In this document: piece by piece, positions 53,900 to 61,374 of the stretch | Layout: each line of letters starts with the position of its first letter | Numbering within the stretch: the first letter of the stretch is position 1 | NCBI GenBank assembly: GCA_947498935.1 | Contig: CANMMM010000019.1 | Coordinates: forward strand, 1 to 64,000 | Origin: an uncultured Aquimarina sp. | GTDB taxonomy: Bacteria > Bacteroidota > Bacteroidia > Flavobacteriales > Flavobacteriaceae | DNA: 64,000 bases | Direction of reading: 5' to 3' | Program-made: the position numbers and the translations under genes | The notes under the pieces: generated by a model | What the model saw: only the letters and a program-made list of their open reading frames with translations | The model's database searches: none | Told to the model about the DNA's origin: nothing

Positions 53900-54831
53900 A
53901 TTGGGTAGCATTAAAATCATTAAATGAACTTTACAGAAATAAAGAAACCAAGATTAAGGAAACTTTAATCAAAGATTCATTATTTCAACACTTGCTGAAT
54001 GATACCCAAGAAATCAAAGAAGGCTATAAGGTTTATTATTCTGATGATGAAGATTTTTTTGAGATGTATGAAGAAGAGTATCTAGAGAAGTTTAATCAGT
54101 ACTACGCATTTTTAGAAAACAATCAACTTTTAAAACCTCAAACCAGATTTGAAGAAGCAGATATCATAGAGCTAATGGATATGAAACGTCGTATGGACAG
54201 CGGCGAACTTTTGCCAATTAGAAATCAAATAATACAAAATGAGGAAACCGTCAGGAATGTGTCTTCTATGTTTTTCAAAAATGAAAAATATTTAATTGGT
54301 AAGAAAGCTTTAATTGATGCCGTTAAACAGATGCTTCAAATTGATGAGCTTGCTGATGATAGAGATCAGCAATATATGTATCGTTTAGAATGTGAAGATC
54401 CTAAGTTAATTATTCTCTGTGAAAATTTAGACTTTTTAAAGAGACCTTCATTACCTAGAAAATACGGTTATGAACTTTGGTATGCTGGAGGGAAAAACAT
54501 TGAAAAACTAAAATATTCCTATGACAGGAACTTGCCTATCTACTATTCCGGCGATTGGGATTATGATGGTCTACTTATTTTCAATATGGTTTGTAAACTT
54601 ATTCCACAAATTAAGCTTCTTTATCCAACAGCTAGTTCTAAAAGCATCCTGAAATCAGAACACAAAAGTCTTTGGATTGACAGGGATAACCCTTCTAAAT
54701 ACTCCAATCTTAGTGTGAAGAATTTAGATAATAGACACAAAGATATTTTAGTTAATTTAATAGAGAAAAATCACTGGATAACTGAAGAGGACAATCATCT
54801 TAAAGAAATGATTACTTTGATTCAAGATTAG
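53896..54831 (+). CDS. jetD: Wadjet JetD-like nuclease (Toprim), 311 aa
   Basis: JetD is the topoisomerase-VI-like nuclease that cuts DNA captured by the complex. The Toprim core is visible: LIILCENLDFLKRP (catalytic Glu, about residue 177), and YYSGDWDYDGLLIFNMV with the metal-binding Asp triad (about residues 216-232). The N-terminal half carries charged helices with no clear domain. Overlap with jetC by ATGA confirms the operon. Confidence 0.88.
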   Translation: MNWVALKSLNELYRNKETKIKETLIKDSLFQHLLNDTQEIKEGYKVYYSDDEDFFEMYEEEYLEKFNQYYAFLENNQLLKPQTRFEEADIIELMDMKRRMDSGELLPIRNQIIQNEETVRNVSSMFFKNEKYLIGKKALIDAVKQMLQIDELADDRDQQYMYRLECEDPKLIILCENLDFLKRPSLPRKYGYELWYAGGKNIEKLKYSYDRNLPIYYSGDWDYDGLLIFNMVCKLIPQIKLLYPTASSKSILKSEHKSLWIDRDNPSKYSNLSVKNLDNRHKDILVNLIEKNHWITEEDNHLKEMITLIQD

Positions 54832-54874
54832 AATGAACTCACTTTATCAAAGCATTCTAGGAACTTATCGATCT

Positions 54875-55405
54875 TTACACAAAAGGATTAACCTCGGCAG
54901 GAGTACCACTAGGATAACCCCAAGCTACATATTGAGACTTTAAATCATCCACATCAAGATGTACAAAAGTTCTACCAACACCTATACGCTTAAAACCAAC
55001 ATCACGCCCTGTAGCGACAAGATGATTACGTATAAACCTAGAGGGAGCTTTAATATCAACCGCTTTACAGATTGGTATTTTATGAGATGAGTTAGAGACA
55101 CCGCCAACCTTACGATTATGCGACGGACTGCGAGCGCCAGAATTAATCCAACTAAAAATAGGATAACCAGTACGAGCTTCTAGTTGCTGAAGCATAAATA
55201 GTAAGCGTCTGTCCATACAGTTTCCAGAACCAGGAATATCTGGACTATCAAATACGGATAAGTCCATTGGTGTATTACCCACAATCAATTGTTGTCTCTT
55301 TTTATGCTTAGAAACTTTGTAAATAACAAAAGCACCCAACAGTAAAACTGATAGAGTGCCTATGCCTACATAGATATGTTGATTGCTATTTTTTACCACA
55401 ACCAC
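54875..55405 (-). CDS. Membrane-anchored M15-type D-Ala peptidase, 176 aa
   Basis: An N-terminal transmembrane helix (about residues 10-28) precedes a peptidase M15_3-like domain. The Zn site is complete: GARSPSHNRKVGG, SSHKIPICKAVDIKAP (His, Asp) and VGRTFVHLDVDD (His). These enzymes trim cross-linked peptidoglycan stem peptides. No ATG lies in frame at the start; GTG at 55405 is used, overlapping the preceding small gene by 20 bases. It is the last gene of the envelope cluster. Confidence 0.82.
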   Translation of the reverse strand: MVVVKNSNQHIYVGIGTLSVLLLGAFVIYKVSKHKKRQQLIVGNTPMDLSVFDSPDIPGSGNCMDRRLLFMLQQLEARTGYPIFSWINSGARSPSHNRKVGGVSNSSHKIPICKAVDIKAPSRFIRNHLVATGRDVGFKRIGVGRTFVHLDVDDLKSQYVAWGYPSGTPAEVNPFV

Positions 55406-55532
55406 ATCCCTTTGAAGGCATTTTCGATTTTTTATAGCGCAGATATAAATCTGAACTTATTTTAACTGCACTCAGTAAAATAAATGCTCCAAAAATATAA
55501 TTGAGTGTATTGTTTCCTTTATCCACGTTCAT
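55386..55532 (-). CDS. Small single-helix membrane protein with CxC tail, 48 aa
   Basis: ATG at 55532 to TAG at 55386. One transmembrane helix (about residues 11-25, LNYIFGAFILLSAVKI) and a basic tail ending SKMPSKGCGCGKK. It overlaps the next genes on both sides (14 bases upstream, 20 downstream), as neighbours in this cluster do, which supports reality. The CGC motif could bind metal or be lipidated; function unknown. Confidence 0.6.
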   Translation of the reverse strand: MNVDKGNNTLNYIFGAFILLSAVKISSDLYLRYKKSKMPSKGCGCGKK

Positions 55533-55857
55533 CGTTTTTCTCTTTTTTATTAGCCTGTATTTCGGCTTCCAGTTGGTCTACATATTTTTCTAATTCGGTA
55601 ATACGGTCACGCTGTTTTGTGATGGTTTTGTTCATCAAAGCATTTTTACTTTCTAACTGTTTCAAACGCTTTTCCATATTTTCAGACCATAACTTGTAAT
55701 TCTCTACTACCAGACTGTTAGCTTGAATGTTTAAGTTGCGTATTTCTGCATTTTTAAGGCGTTTCTGCATTCCATATTGCAACAGGATTTCAATGAGCTT
55801 CCAAAATCCTGTAGCTCCTAAAATGATAGCAATAAGCTTAAAGATTTTTATTTCCAT
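55519..55857 (-). CDS. Membrane protein with coiled coil, spanin-like, 112 aa
   Basis: A transmembrane helix (about residues 5-25) is followed by about 70 residues of heptad-rich helix with RITELEKYVDQLEAEIQANK. This is the shape of an inner-membrane spanin (Rz-like), which fuses or spans the envelope after cell-wall hydrolysis. No sequence family is recognised; the assignment is structural analogy. It overlaps the glucosaminidase by 10 bases. Confidence 0.6.
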   Translation of the reverse strand: MEIKIFKLIAIILGATGFWKLIEILLQYGMQKRLKNAEIRNLNIQANSLVVENYKLWSENMEKRLKQLESKNALMNKTITKQRDRITELEKYVDQLEAEIQANKKEKNDERG

Positions 55858-56477
55858 ACGTCTGTAAGTTTTAAAATAGCCAAAGTGATAAGAGTCGCAC
55901 CGATGGTTACAAAGGTTATAAGAGGTTTCTTAGTATTCTTGAATGACCTCTTTTTTGACGAAACTGGAACTAACGCTTCAATTTCAAAGATTAATTGAGA
56001 GATTTTATAAGCGTAGTTCTGGTCTGTGGCATAACCAGCATTAGCGATTTCGTTTGCAAATTGATGTGGATTTGTGGTGTGTTTAAATGCTGAACGATAT
56101 CTAACATTACTCTTTAAAAGTCCTACCCAATCAATAAAAGAATGTAGCGGTGAGACATAAGCTCTAAACTCGTCGAGTACACGATATTTCCATTTGCCAC
56201 TAGAAAGTAGAACAGGAAATCCTGATAAAATAACAGGAAACCATTTTGTTGATATGTTAGAATATTCAGTTGTTTTAATCAATTGTTTGTTTCCTTTCCA
56301 ACCACCATAATTTCTGCCACTACCTACTTTCATACCAAATAGCATATTACCTTTAATGGTTTTGCCCCAACCTGTTTCTAGCGCACATTGGGCAAGCCCA
56401 AAAAGTGCTGGAATCCCTGTGCGCTGTTCTGCTTCTTTAGCATAAGGGTAATATGTCTGTACAAATTGCTGTTTCAT
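55848..56477 (-). CDS. Glucosaminidase-domain peptidoglycan hydrolase, tail-anchored, 209 aa
   Basis: A glucosaminidase (GH73) domain covers residues about 5-140: PALFGLAQCALETGWGKTIK with the catalytic Glu in ALETGWG, GNMLFGMKVGSGRNYGGWKG, and YRSAFKHTTNPHQFANEIAN with AGYATDQNYAYKI. There is no signal peptide, but a C-terminal transmembrane helix (about 188-205) would hold the enzyme at a membrane. It lies next to the spanin-like genes and shares their strand. Confidence 0.85.
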   Translation of the reverse strand: MKQQFVQTYYPYAKEAEQRTGIPALFGLAQCALETGWGKTIKGNMLFGMKVGSGRNYGGWKGNKQLIKTTEYSNISTKWFPVILSGFPVLLSSGKWKYRVLDEFRAYVSPLHSFIDWVGLLKSNVRYRSAFKHTTNPHQFANEIANAGYATDQNYAYKISQLIFEIEALVPVSSKKRSFKNTKKPLITFVTIGATLITLAILKLTDVWK

Positions 56478-56500
56478 TTATCACTTTTGCACTAGCTTAG

Positions 56501-57001
56501 CTACTTCTTATTTTTAACATCCGTAGTTGTGGTTTTTCTCGCTCTTCGCTCTCTTGGTGCTTGTCTATCTGGAAACGACCTGAACTTTAAGGGTAACTCG
56601 GCTACATAAGGATTTATGTTAAGAATCACTTCGTCCTGCTCATCTTCAAACTTCCCTGAGAGGAAAACACGTCCATCATCATCTATGGCATAGAAAAAGG
56701 GTTTGCCTTTTCTGCTCAACAACGTTCCTGTATATTCACCTTGTGGATTTTTTACCAATGGAGCAGGCAGGCTCACTTGCCATCCTGCAATTTCATCTTT
56801 ACCAGACCTGGTACGCAGTCTAATATCCTTTCCTATTACAATGTTTTCATTGAGTACCGCGTACACATTGCGCTCTGGAGAATGAAATAAATCAGGATTA
56901 AGATGATTAGGTGGAACTCTCAATTCCCTTTGAGAATTAACCACATTCCCAGAGTTTCCAGGTGCTTGTATTACGGTACTTTGATATCCTACTATACTCA
57001 T
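56501..57001 (-). CDS. Hypothetical beta-rich protein, 166 aa
   Basis: No transmembrane helix, which makes it an exception in the cluster. Pattern of alternating strands (IGKDIRLRTRSGKDEIAGWQ, RKGKPFFYAIDDDGRVFLSG) and a Lys/Arg/Thr-rich C-terminus (RERRARKTTTTDVKNKK). It starts at the base where the neighbouring coiled-coil gene ends. Such a small soluble beta protein with a basic tail could be a virion or adaptor component; no family is recognised. Confidence 0.6.
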   Translation of the reverse strand: MSIVGYQSTVIQAPGNSGNVVNSQRELRVPPNHLNPDLFHSPERNVYAVLNENIVIGKDIRLRTRSGKDEIAGWQVSLPAPLVKNPQGEYTGTLLSRKGKPFFYAIDDDGRVFLSGKFEDEQDEVILNINPYVAELPLKFRSFPDRQAPRERRARKTTTTDVKNKK

Positions 57002-57420
57002 TATTGTGCTATTATTATTCCGGTTAATATGAGTAAGCCACCCCCAAAAAACCAGCGTTCTAGCTTACCTCTTTTTAATTGTTTTTGTTGCTTTCTTACA
57101 GTCAAGTTGAGCTCTTGAATATGTGCTTCATCATTGACTTGGATGAGTGACAGATTCTCAATTTTGTTTTCCAGCTTGAAAATGGTAGTATCCTTCTTTT
57201 GTAAAAGTTGCTTCCACCTTATCTGCCTAAGTTTAAGCGTATCAATAATGCTATCTTGAAACAGACTATACTCTAACTTCGTTGCTATAAAACGTGATTG
57301 TTCCATATCAAAACAGAAGAATTTACCGTTTTTGAAATCCCGTACTATCGGTTTTAAATCCTGCGAAGTACTCGTGCAAGTCCATAGCAGACATAGCATT
57401 AATCCTATCCAATTTTTCAT
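57001..57420 (-). CDS. Signal-peptide protein with coiled coil and C-terminal helix, 139 aa
   Basis: MKNWIGLMLCLLWTCTSTSQ looks like a signal peptide. A heptad-rich helix (about residues 45-110) follows, then a C-terminal transmembrane segment (FFGGGLLILTGIIIAQ). Its 5' end lies inside the preceding gene for 98 bases, in another frame. If translation instead starts at Met39 (57306), the signal peptide and overlap vanish. The first reading is favoured by the quality of the signal peptide. Confidence 0.6.
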   Translation of the reverse strand: MKNWIGLMLCLLWTCTSTSQDLKPIVRDFKNGKFFCFDMEQSRFIATKLEYSLFQDSIIDTLKLRQIRWKQLLQKKDTTIFKLENKIENLSLIQVNDEAHIQELNLTVRKQQKQLKRGKLERWFFGGGLLILTGIIIAQ

Positions 57421-57676
57421 ATAGTTGGGTTTCTAGTTTTTTGATGGTTTGTTCACTTAACGAAATATGACTAGTTAGGCTGTCAGTTTGCTTTTTTAGT
57501 TGTAGAATTTCTTCATCTAACGTTGAATTTCTAAGTACTAATTTTTTGTTTTCCTGTTCCAGCTTTTCTATGGTGTCATTTTGTAATTGCTCTTCTTGAG
57601 GAATGATGTAGAACACTAATAAAAGTATCAATCCAACCATCCACAGCAACAATAAAATGGGTTTCCAATATTTCAT
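57323..57676 (-). CDS. Membrane protein with coiled coil, Rz-like, 117 aa
   Basis: An N-terminal transmembrane helix (residues about 6-26) followed by strongly heptad-patterned helix (EKLEQENKKLVLRNSTLDEE, then ILQLKKQTDSL and SEQTIKKLETQLYEKLDRIN). This is the outline of an inner-membrane spanin. It overlaps 98 bases with a second coiled-coil gene, much as Rz overlaps Rz1 in phage lambda. Confidence 0.62.
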   Translation of the reverse strand: MKYWKPILLLLWMVGLILLLVFYIIPQEEQLQNDTIEKLEQENKKLVLRNSTLDEEILQLKKQTDSLTSHISLSEQTIKKLETQLYEKLDRINAMSAMDLHEYFAGFKTDSTGFQKR

Positions 57677-57999
57677 TATGCCTTGGGCTTTGTTTGAAAC
57701 AGTCTATTTAAAAACTTTTCTAGTAATAGCTTATGAAACACCAATGCAAAAGCAAAAGATTGTAAAAGGCACTCAATCATTTTAAGCTGATACCCACGGA
57801 TAAAATAGAGCGCTATTCCATAAACCAGCCCGATGATAAAGACACGATAGCGTGTGGCTATTTTTAATTTGAATACTTCATAGAAGAAGTCGGTAGCGCG
57901 ATAATGATTTAGGCCATAAGCAATAACAATGAAAGTCAAAATATATGACCAGTCTAGGCTATTTAGGTAGTTTGAAATGTGTTGTAATATTTCTATCAT
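57676..57999 (-). CDS. Small membrane protein, three or four helices, holin-like, 107 aa
   Basis: Hydrophobic segments at about residues 17-32, 47-66 and 72-92, with charged ends. No extracytoplasmic domain. Size, topology and its place next to Rz-like coiled-coil and peptidoglycan-hydrolase genes resemble a phage holin; no family match is claimed. It touches the next gene's start (1-base overlap at 57676). Confidence 0.55.
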   Translation of the reverse strand: MIEILQHISNYLNSLDWSYILTFIVIAYGLNHYRATDFFYEVFKLKIATRYRVFIIGLVYGIALYFIRGYQLKMIECLLQSFAFALVFHKLLLEKFLNRLFQTKPKA

Positions 58000-58244
58000 T
58001 TTAGTTGTGATTTTAGGGATGATTTGATGCTTTTAATATCAGCTTGCAAAGACGCTATTTGATGATTAGGAAAAAGATTTTTGGTTAAATGTGCTACCAC
58101 AACTATGGTGGCGCCAGAAGCCAATAATGCCAGAACAATTTTGGTTAAAGTCTGATTGGTAAGTGTTACCGTAACTTCGGTTTTAATCCCATCCTTATCC
58201 ACCAGACCATCTATTAAATCTTTAATGCTTCTTTTTTGGGTCAT
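57996..58244 (-). CDS. Small single-helix membrane protein, 82 aa
   Basis: Central hydrophobic helix (about residues 29-52: TKIVLALLASGATIVVVAHL) with a charged N-terminus and a basic, coil-like C-terminus. It overlaps its neighbours by 4 and 23 bases. No family recognised. Confidence 0.6.
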   Translation of the reverse strand: MTQKRSIKDLIDGLVDKDGIKTEVTVTLTNQTLTKIVLALLASGATIVVVAHLTKNLFPNHQIASLQADIKSIKSSLKSQLK

Positions 58245-58725
58245 TACTTATTTTGTTTTTCGTGCCAGCTATATTCAATTTCTTAAATAGAGAAGCTGTT
58301 ATGGTTTTTACTTTCAAGTATTTAAGCACACGTTCTTCAATCGTTTTGTCAAAAGTGTCATTAACAATGCCCTGATTTCCGTGATTGCGCAATAGATACA
58401 CTTGTAACTGTTTTACGCGTTCTCCTTTACTGCCCAATTTTAGAGGGAAGTCGTCATTAGGTTCGAGTGGAGCTTTAGGTTCTACCAAGATGACTTTCTC
58501 TTTCTTTTTTAAAGGCACAATAGGTTTCATTTCAACAACAGGAACTACTTTTTCTTGAATGGTTGGCTTCTCTGTTTTTTTAGGTTGTGGCTCTTCAATA
58601 ATTATAAATTCCGCATCTTCGATTTGCTCTTCCTTTTCTCTGAAAAAGAAATATCCTAGAATTCCTAAGCCAAGTAATCCACCAGCTATTATCAATCCTT
58701 TATTTATCGTTTGCTCACTCATCAT
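58222..58725 (-). CDS. Membrane-anchored peptidoglycan-binding-like protein A, 167 aa
   Basis: An N-terminal transmembrane helix (about residues 9-26) and a Pro/Lys/Glu-rich spacer are followed by a peptidoglycan-binding-1-like repeat (FPLKLGSKGERVKQLQVYLL, NQGIVNDTFDKTIEERVLKY, about 95-145). The next gene upstream is a paralogue with the same layout. The pair probably attaches the complex to the cell wall. Confidence 0.72.
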   Translation of the reverse strand: MMSEQTINKGLIIAGGLLGLGILGYFFFREKEEQIEDAEFIIIEEPQPKKTEKPTIQEKVVPVVEMKPIVPLKKKEKVILVEPKAPLEPNDDFPLKLGSKGERVKQLQVYLLRNHGNQGIVNDTFDKTIEERVLKYLKVKTITASLFKKLNIAGTKNKISNDPKKKH

Positions 58726-59222
58726 TTTCCTAGACTTTTCAGCGCTTTGCGCATTCCTGCGATATCAGTAGTGCTAAAGACTGTTTTCTTTAATCTTTTT
58801 TGAGCAGCACGAGATGTTTTAGGACCAAAAATGCCATCTACACCATCTCGTTTAGGACCGCTACGACCTAAATCTTCCTTATAGATTTTAAGGTAGCGTT
58901 GTAACACTTTTACATCAGGATGACGACTACCGTATTTTATAGGATAGCCAGCTTTAGTCTGTGGTGGCTTACTTCCAGAACTTGACGTACCTGAACTACT
59001 TGGGATAAAAGGTGGTGTTTGGTAGCTAGATGTACCAGCCGTAATAGGAACTCCAGTAGTTGATGAGCTCGCGCTAGCAATCTGTTTTTTCTCTTTCTTT
59101 TTACTCATTACGTAGTAAGTGATGGCCGCTCCTGCGAGTACCACAATAACACCTCCCACAACGAGGATGTCTTTATTCTTCTTTGCAAATGATGGTTTTG
59201 TTTTCGTTTTTATCTGTTTCAT
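58722..59222 (-). CDS. Membrane-anchored peptidoglycan-binding protein B, 166 aa
   Basis: A basic N-terminus, a transmembrane helix (about residues 19-39), a Ser/Thr/Gly linker (about 48-88), and a peptidoglycan-binding-1 domain with YPIKYGSRHPDVKVLQRYLK and DGVDGIFGPKTSRAAQKRLK (about 93-140). The DG(I)FG motif is the classic signature. It overlaps the A paralogue by 4 bases. Confidence 0.82.
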   Translation of the reverse strand: MKQIKTKTKPSFAKKNKDILVVGGVIVVLAGAAITYYVMSKKKEKKQIASASSSTTGVPITAGTSSYQTPPFIPSSSGTSSSGSKPPQTKAGYPIKYGSRHPDVKVLQRYLKIYKEDLGRSGPKRDGVDGIFGPKTSRAAQKRLKKTVFSTTDIAGMRKALKSLGK

Positions 59223-59231
59223 TGTATCGTT

Positions 59232-59753
59232 TTATGATTGATAGTTTGGTAATCGTTGTACATATTTTGACACGTACTCTTTCATTTCACTTTGGCTTAA
59301 AAAGCTGTTTAAGTACTGCCACATATCCTTTTTATAGCGTTGATAGAAAGCTTTAGAAAGACTAGCAACTTGGGTTTTATCACGAAGCTTTTTTCCAAAA
59401 ACATCTTTTACAGCATCTTCATCATCATTAAAAGTGCCTTTAGCTTCCTTAATGATTTTTGCGAGTTGTTTAGCCGAAGCATCGTCTAATACTCTAATGG
59501 ATTTCGGTGCTACCCATTTCTGTACATCCGTTAGATAATTCATATCAAATGGACTATTCCAGTTGGGTTCTTGTTTGGTAGTACCCACATTTCCAGTAGA
59601 AACTTGTACACCAGACCCTATTGCTGTTATTGTTGCAGAAGCCATTGATTGTTGCTTGTTATGCTTTCGCGAAAGCGTAACAAAAACACCGATACCGATA
59701 ACGCCTAATCCTGCGCCACCTATCATCCACCAACTTGTTTTTGAGAGTTCCAT
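59232..59753 (-). CDS. Membrane-anchored protein with annexin-repeat-like helices A, 173 aa
   Basis: Transmembrane helix at about residues 8-26, a Ser/Gly linker, then a helical domain: AKQLAKIIKEAKGTFNDDED, AVKDVFGKKLRDKTQVASLS, KAFYQRYKKDMWQYLNSFLS. The G-T-x-(D/E)(D/E) turn and Y..Y.kDm..L pattern resembles one annexin repeat. A paralogue follows directly. A dispersed palindrome (59663-59676) lies at codons for TLSRK. The function is unknown; resemblance to annexins is by pattern only. Confidence 0.6.
   Translation of the reverse strand: MELSKTSWWMIGGAGLGVIGIGVFVTLSRKHNKQQSMASATITAIGSGVQVSTGNVGTTKQEPNWNSPFDMNYLTDVQKWVAPKSIRVLDDASAKQLAKIIKEAKGTFNDDEDAVKDVFGKKLRDKTQVASLSKAFYQRYKKDMWQYLNSFLSQSEMKEYVSKYVQRLPNYQS
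59663..59676. repeat. Dispersed palindrome site 9 (perfect)
   Basis: GCTTTCGCGAAAGC within the annexin-like gene A; flanking GTTA/TAAC extends the dyad with one mismatch. Confidence 0.9.
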
Positions 59754-59754
59754 T

Positions 59755-60243
59755 TTATGCGGTTCTATAGTTAGGAAGTGCCTTTACAATGTTGAGCACT
59801 ATAGTTATTTCTTGTTTGTCAAAACGGTCTTTAAGCGTGTCAATAAGGTTTTTAGAATAGGTTTCTTGATAGGCTTTTGCTACCTGTGACACCTGTACTT
59901 TATCTTTTAGTTGCCTAAATACAGCATACACTTGTTCTTCGTCATCACCACCTTGGTACCAGCTTCCCCAAGCCTTGTGAATTTGGTCTGCATAGCGCGA
60001 AGCTGTGCTAGTTTTTAAAACCAAAACTTCACGATTAACACTCTGTAATACCTTGTTTAAAAAGTGAATATCAAATGCGTTTTGTGAGTTGAGTCCATTT
60101 GTAATAGGCCGAATTTGCGCTTGAATAGCAGTCATTAATTTGCTAGTGCGTATATCACGACTACGCTTTCTTAACGACAGAAAAGTGGTGCCAATGAACA
60201 ATGTGCCTACGCTTGCGCCTATAATTTTATACGTCATACTCAT
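59755..60243 (-). CDS. Membrane-anchored protein with annexin-repeat-like helices B, 162 aa
   Basis: The same layout as its downstream neighbour: N-terminal transmembrane helix (about residues 8-24), then ADQIHKAWGSWYQGGDDEEQ, VYAVFRQLKDKVQVSQVAKA and YQETYSKNLIDTLKDRF, ending ALPNY as its paralogue does. The two genes are a tandem duplication with strong divergence. They sit 1 base apart. Confidence 0.62.
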   Translation of the reverse strand: MSMTYKIIGASVGTLFIGTTFLSLRKRSRDIRTSKLMTAIQAQIRPITNGLNSQNAFDIHFLNKVLQSVNREVLVLKTSTASRYADQIHKAWGSWYQGGDDEEQVYAVFRQLKDKVQVSQVAKAYQETYSKNLIDTLKDRFDKQEITIVLNIVKALPNYRTA

Positions 60244-60686
60244 TTGCCTAATAGTTTTAAACCGCGACCTGCAGGTGTGAGCATTGCTACATCTGAGAGG
60301 TCTGCGTTTTTTGATGTATTTCTAAGCAAAAGAATAATCCCAACTAAAACCACCGCAAGAATTACGGGAACTCCAATAGATAAAATCTTTGTAAGATTCT
60401 TACCTAAGCCAAAAATGTTTCCACCTATTTCGGAGATATCAGCTATGGTGCGTGTTGCCATATTAGATACGTCAAGATTGTTTTTATGTAACCATTTATT
60501 GAAGTTAGGACTCGTGGTGCAAGACGAAGAACCATTAGATTTCCAAGTAATCAACCATATCATTTTTGCATTTTCCTGACCAAGTTCACTTTTAAGTTTT
60601 GTAAAATAACTCGTCCAGAAGTCACACGGGTCGTCTGCTTCTGGGACCAGAAAAATGCGGTTCTCTATGTTGATTTGAATGGCCAT
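60240..60686 (-). CDS. Hypothetical membrane protein with CxC-type soluble head, 148 aa
   Basis: A soluble domain of about 90 residues (EADDPCDFWTSYFTKLKSEL, QENAKMIWLITWKSNGSSSC) precedes a transmembrane helix (about residues 108-128: VPVILAVVLVGIILLL) and a short tail. Cysteines in DPCDFW and SSSCTT could pair. It overlaps the next gene by 4 bases. No family recognised. Confidence 0.6.
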   Translation of the reverse strand: MAIQINIENRIFLVPEADDPCDFWTSYFTKLKSELGQENAKMIWLITWKSNGSSSCTTSPNFNKWLHKNNLDVSNMATRTIADISEIGGNIFGLGKNLTKILSIGVPVILAVVLVGIILLLRNTSKNADLSDVAMLTPAGRGLKLLGK

Positions 60687-60868
60687 TATCCTACAATGCG
60701 ATGGGTTTGTTTTTTACTTTCGGCTTTACTAAAATCATTGTCCTCCAGAAATTTTTGAAGACGCGCTTTTAGCTGTGCTTCTTTTTTGAGTGTAGTTCGT
60801 TTATCATAGTTGATGTAAATCTGCCTACCCAGCCAAAAACCTACACCTAAAGTGAGTATCGTTTTCAT
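60686..60868 (-). CDS. Small basic membrane-associated protein, 60 aa
   Basis: A short hydrophobic N-terminus (TILTLGVGFWLGRQIYI, about residues 3-19) and a Lys-rich helical tail. It touches the preceding gene's end and overlaps by one base (60686). Unknown function. Confidence 0.5.
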   Translation of the reverse strand: MKTILTLGVGFWLGRQIYINYDKRTTLKKEAQLKARLQKFLEDNDFSKAESKKQTHRIVG

Positions 60869-60871
60869 TTG

Positions 60872-61363
60872 CTATTTTTTGAAAATGTTATGCTCTGGAA
60901 TCTCTAATTCACGTAGCCACTCTGCAACTTCAAATCCAGGATTATCTTCATCTGCTTTTGCAGGAATTTCATTAAATCCAGCGATTATGATATCTGGAAA
61001 GCGCAGTATATAGAACTTTACAATAGCCTCAAGCGTGGCTTTTTGTTCATCGGTACGCGTGTCTTTATCCCAAGCTTCTTTAAGTGTTCTGCCACCTACA
61101 TAAGCAATGTGCTTTGCAATACCTGTGATACCTTTTTTACCGTGAGATATTCCCCATAAATCGGTGGTTGTTGGACTCGCTTCATTGATGATGGTCTGCA
61201 AAGAACCATCTTGAGGTATCAAGTAATCAATGCCAGGACGATTCCAGCCAAAACCACCATCGCGTTTTGAAGCCGTATGTTTTGCTATGATGACTTCTTT
61301 TCCAAAGTCTTTGGTTTCGCCTGTATCAGTACTTTGTATGATGAGATAATCTATTTTTTCCAT
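60872..61363 (-). CDS. Amidase_2-fold protein lacking its zinc ligands, 163 aa
   Basis: The N-acetylmuramoyl-L-alanine amidase (T7-lysozyme-like) scaffold can be followed throughout: IDYLIIQSTDT (where active enzymes have an HxT), FGWNRPGIDYLIPQDGSLQT (normally GYHYVIRRDG), HIAYVGGRTLK, DTRTDEQKATLEAIVKFYIL, IAGFNEIP (normally GHRD) and EDNPGFEVAEWL (normally with a ligand just before). Every position that should hold a zinc ligand carries another residue. It is therefore probably a non-catalytic peptidoglycan-binding relative. It belongs to the envelope cluster between the CHAP-like enzyme and small membrane proteins. Confidence 0.75.
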   Translation of the reverse strand: MEKIDYLIIQSTDTGETKDFGKEVIIAKHTASKRDGGFGWNRPGIDYLIPQDGSLQTIINEASPTTTDLWGISHGKKGITGIAKHIAYVGGRTLKEAWDKDTRTDEQKATLEAIVKFYILRFPDIIIAGFNEIPAKADEDNPGFEVAEWLRELEIPEHNIFKK

Positions 61364-61374
61364 TTCTTTTAGAT

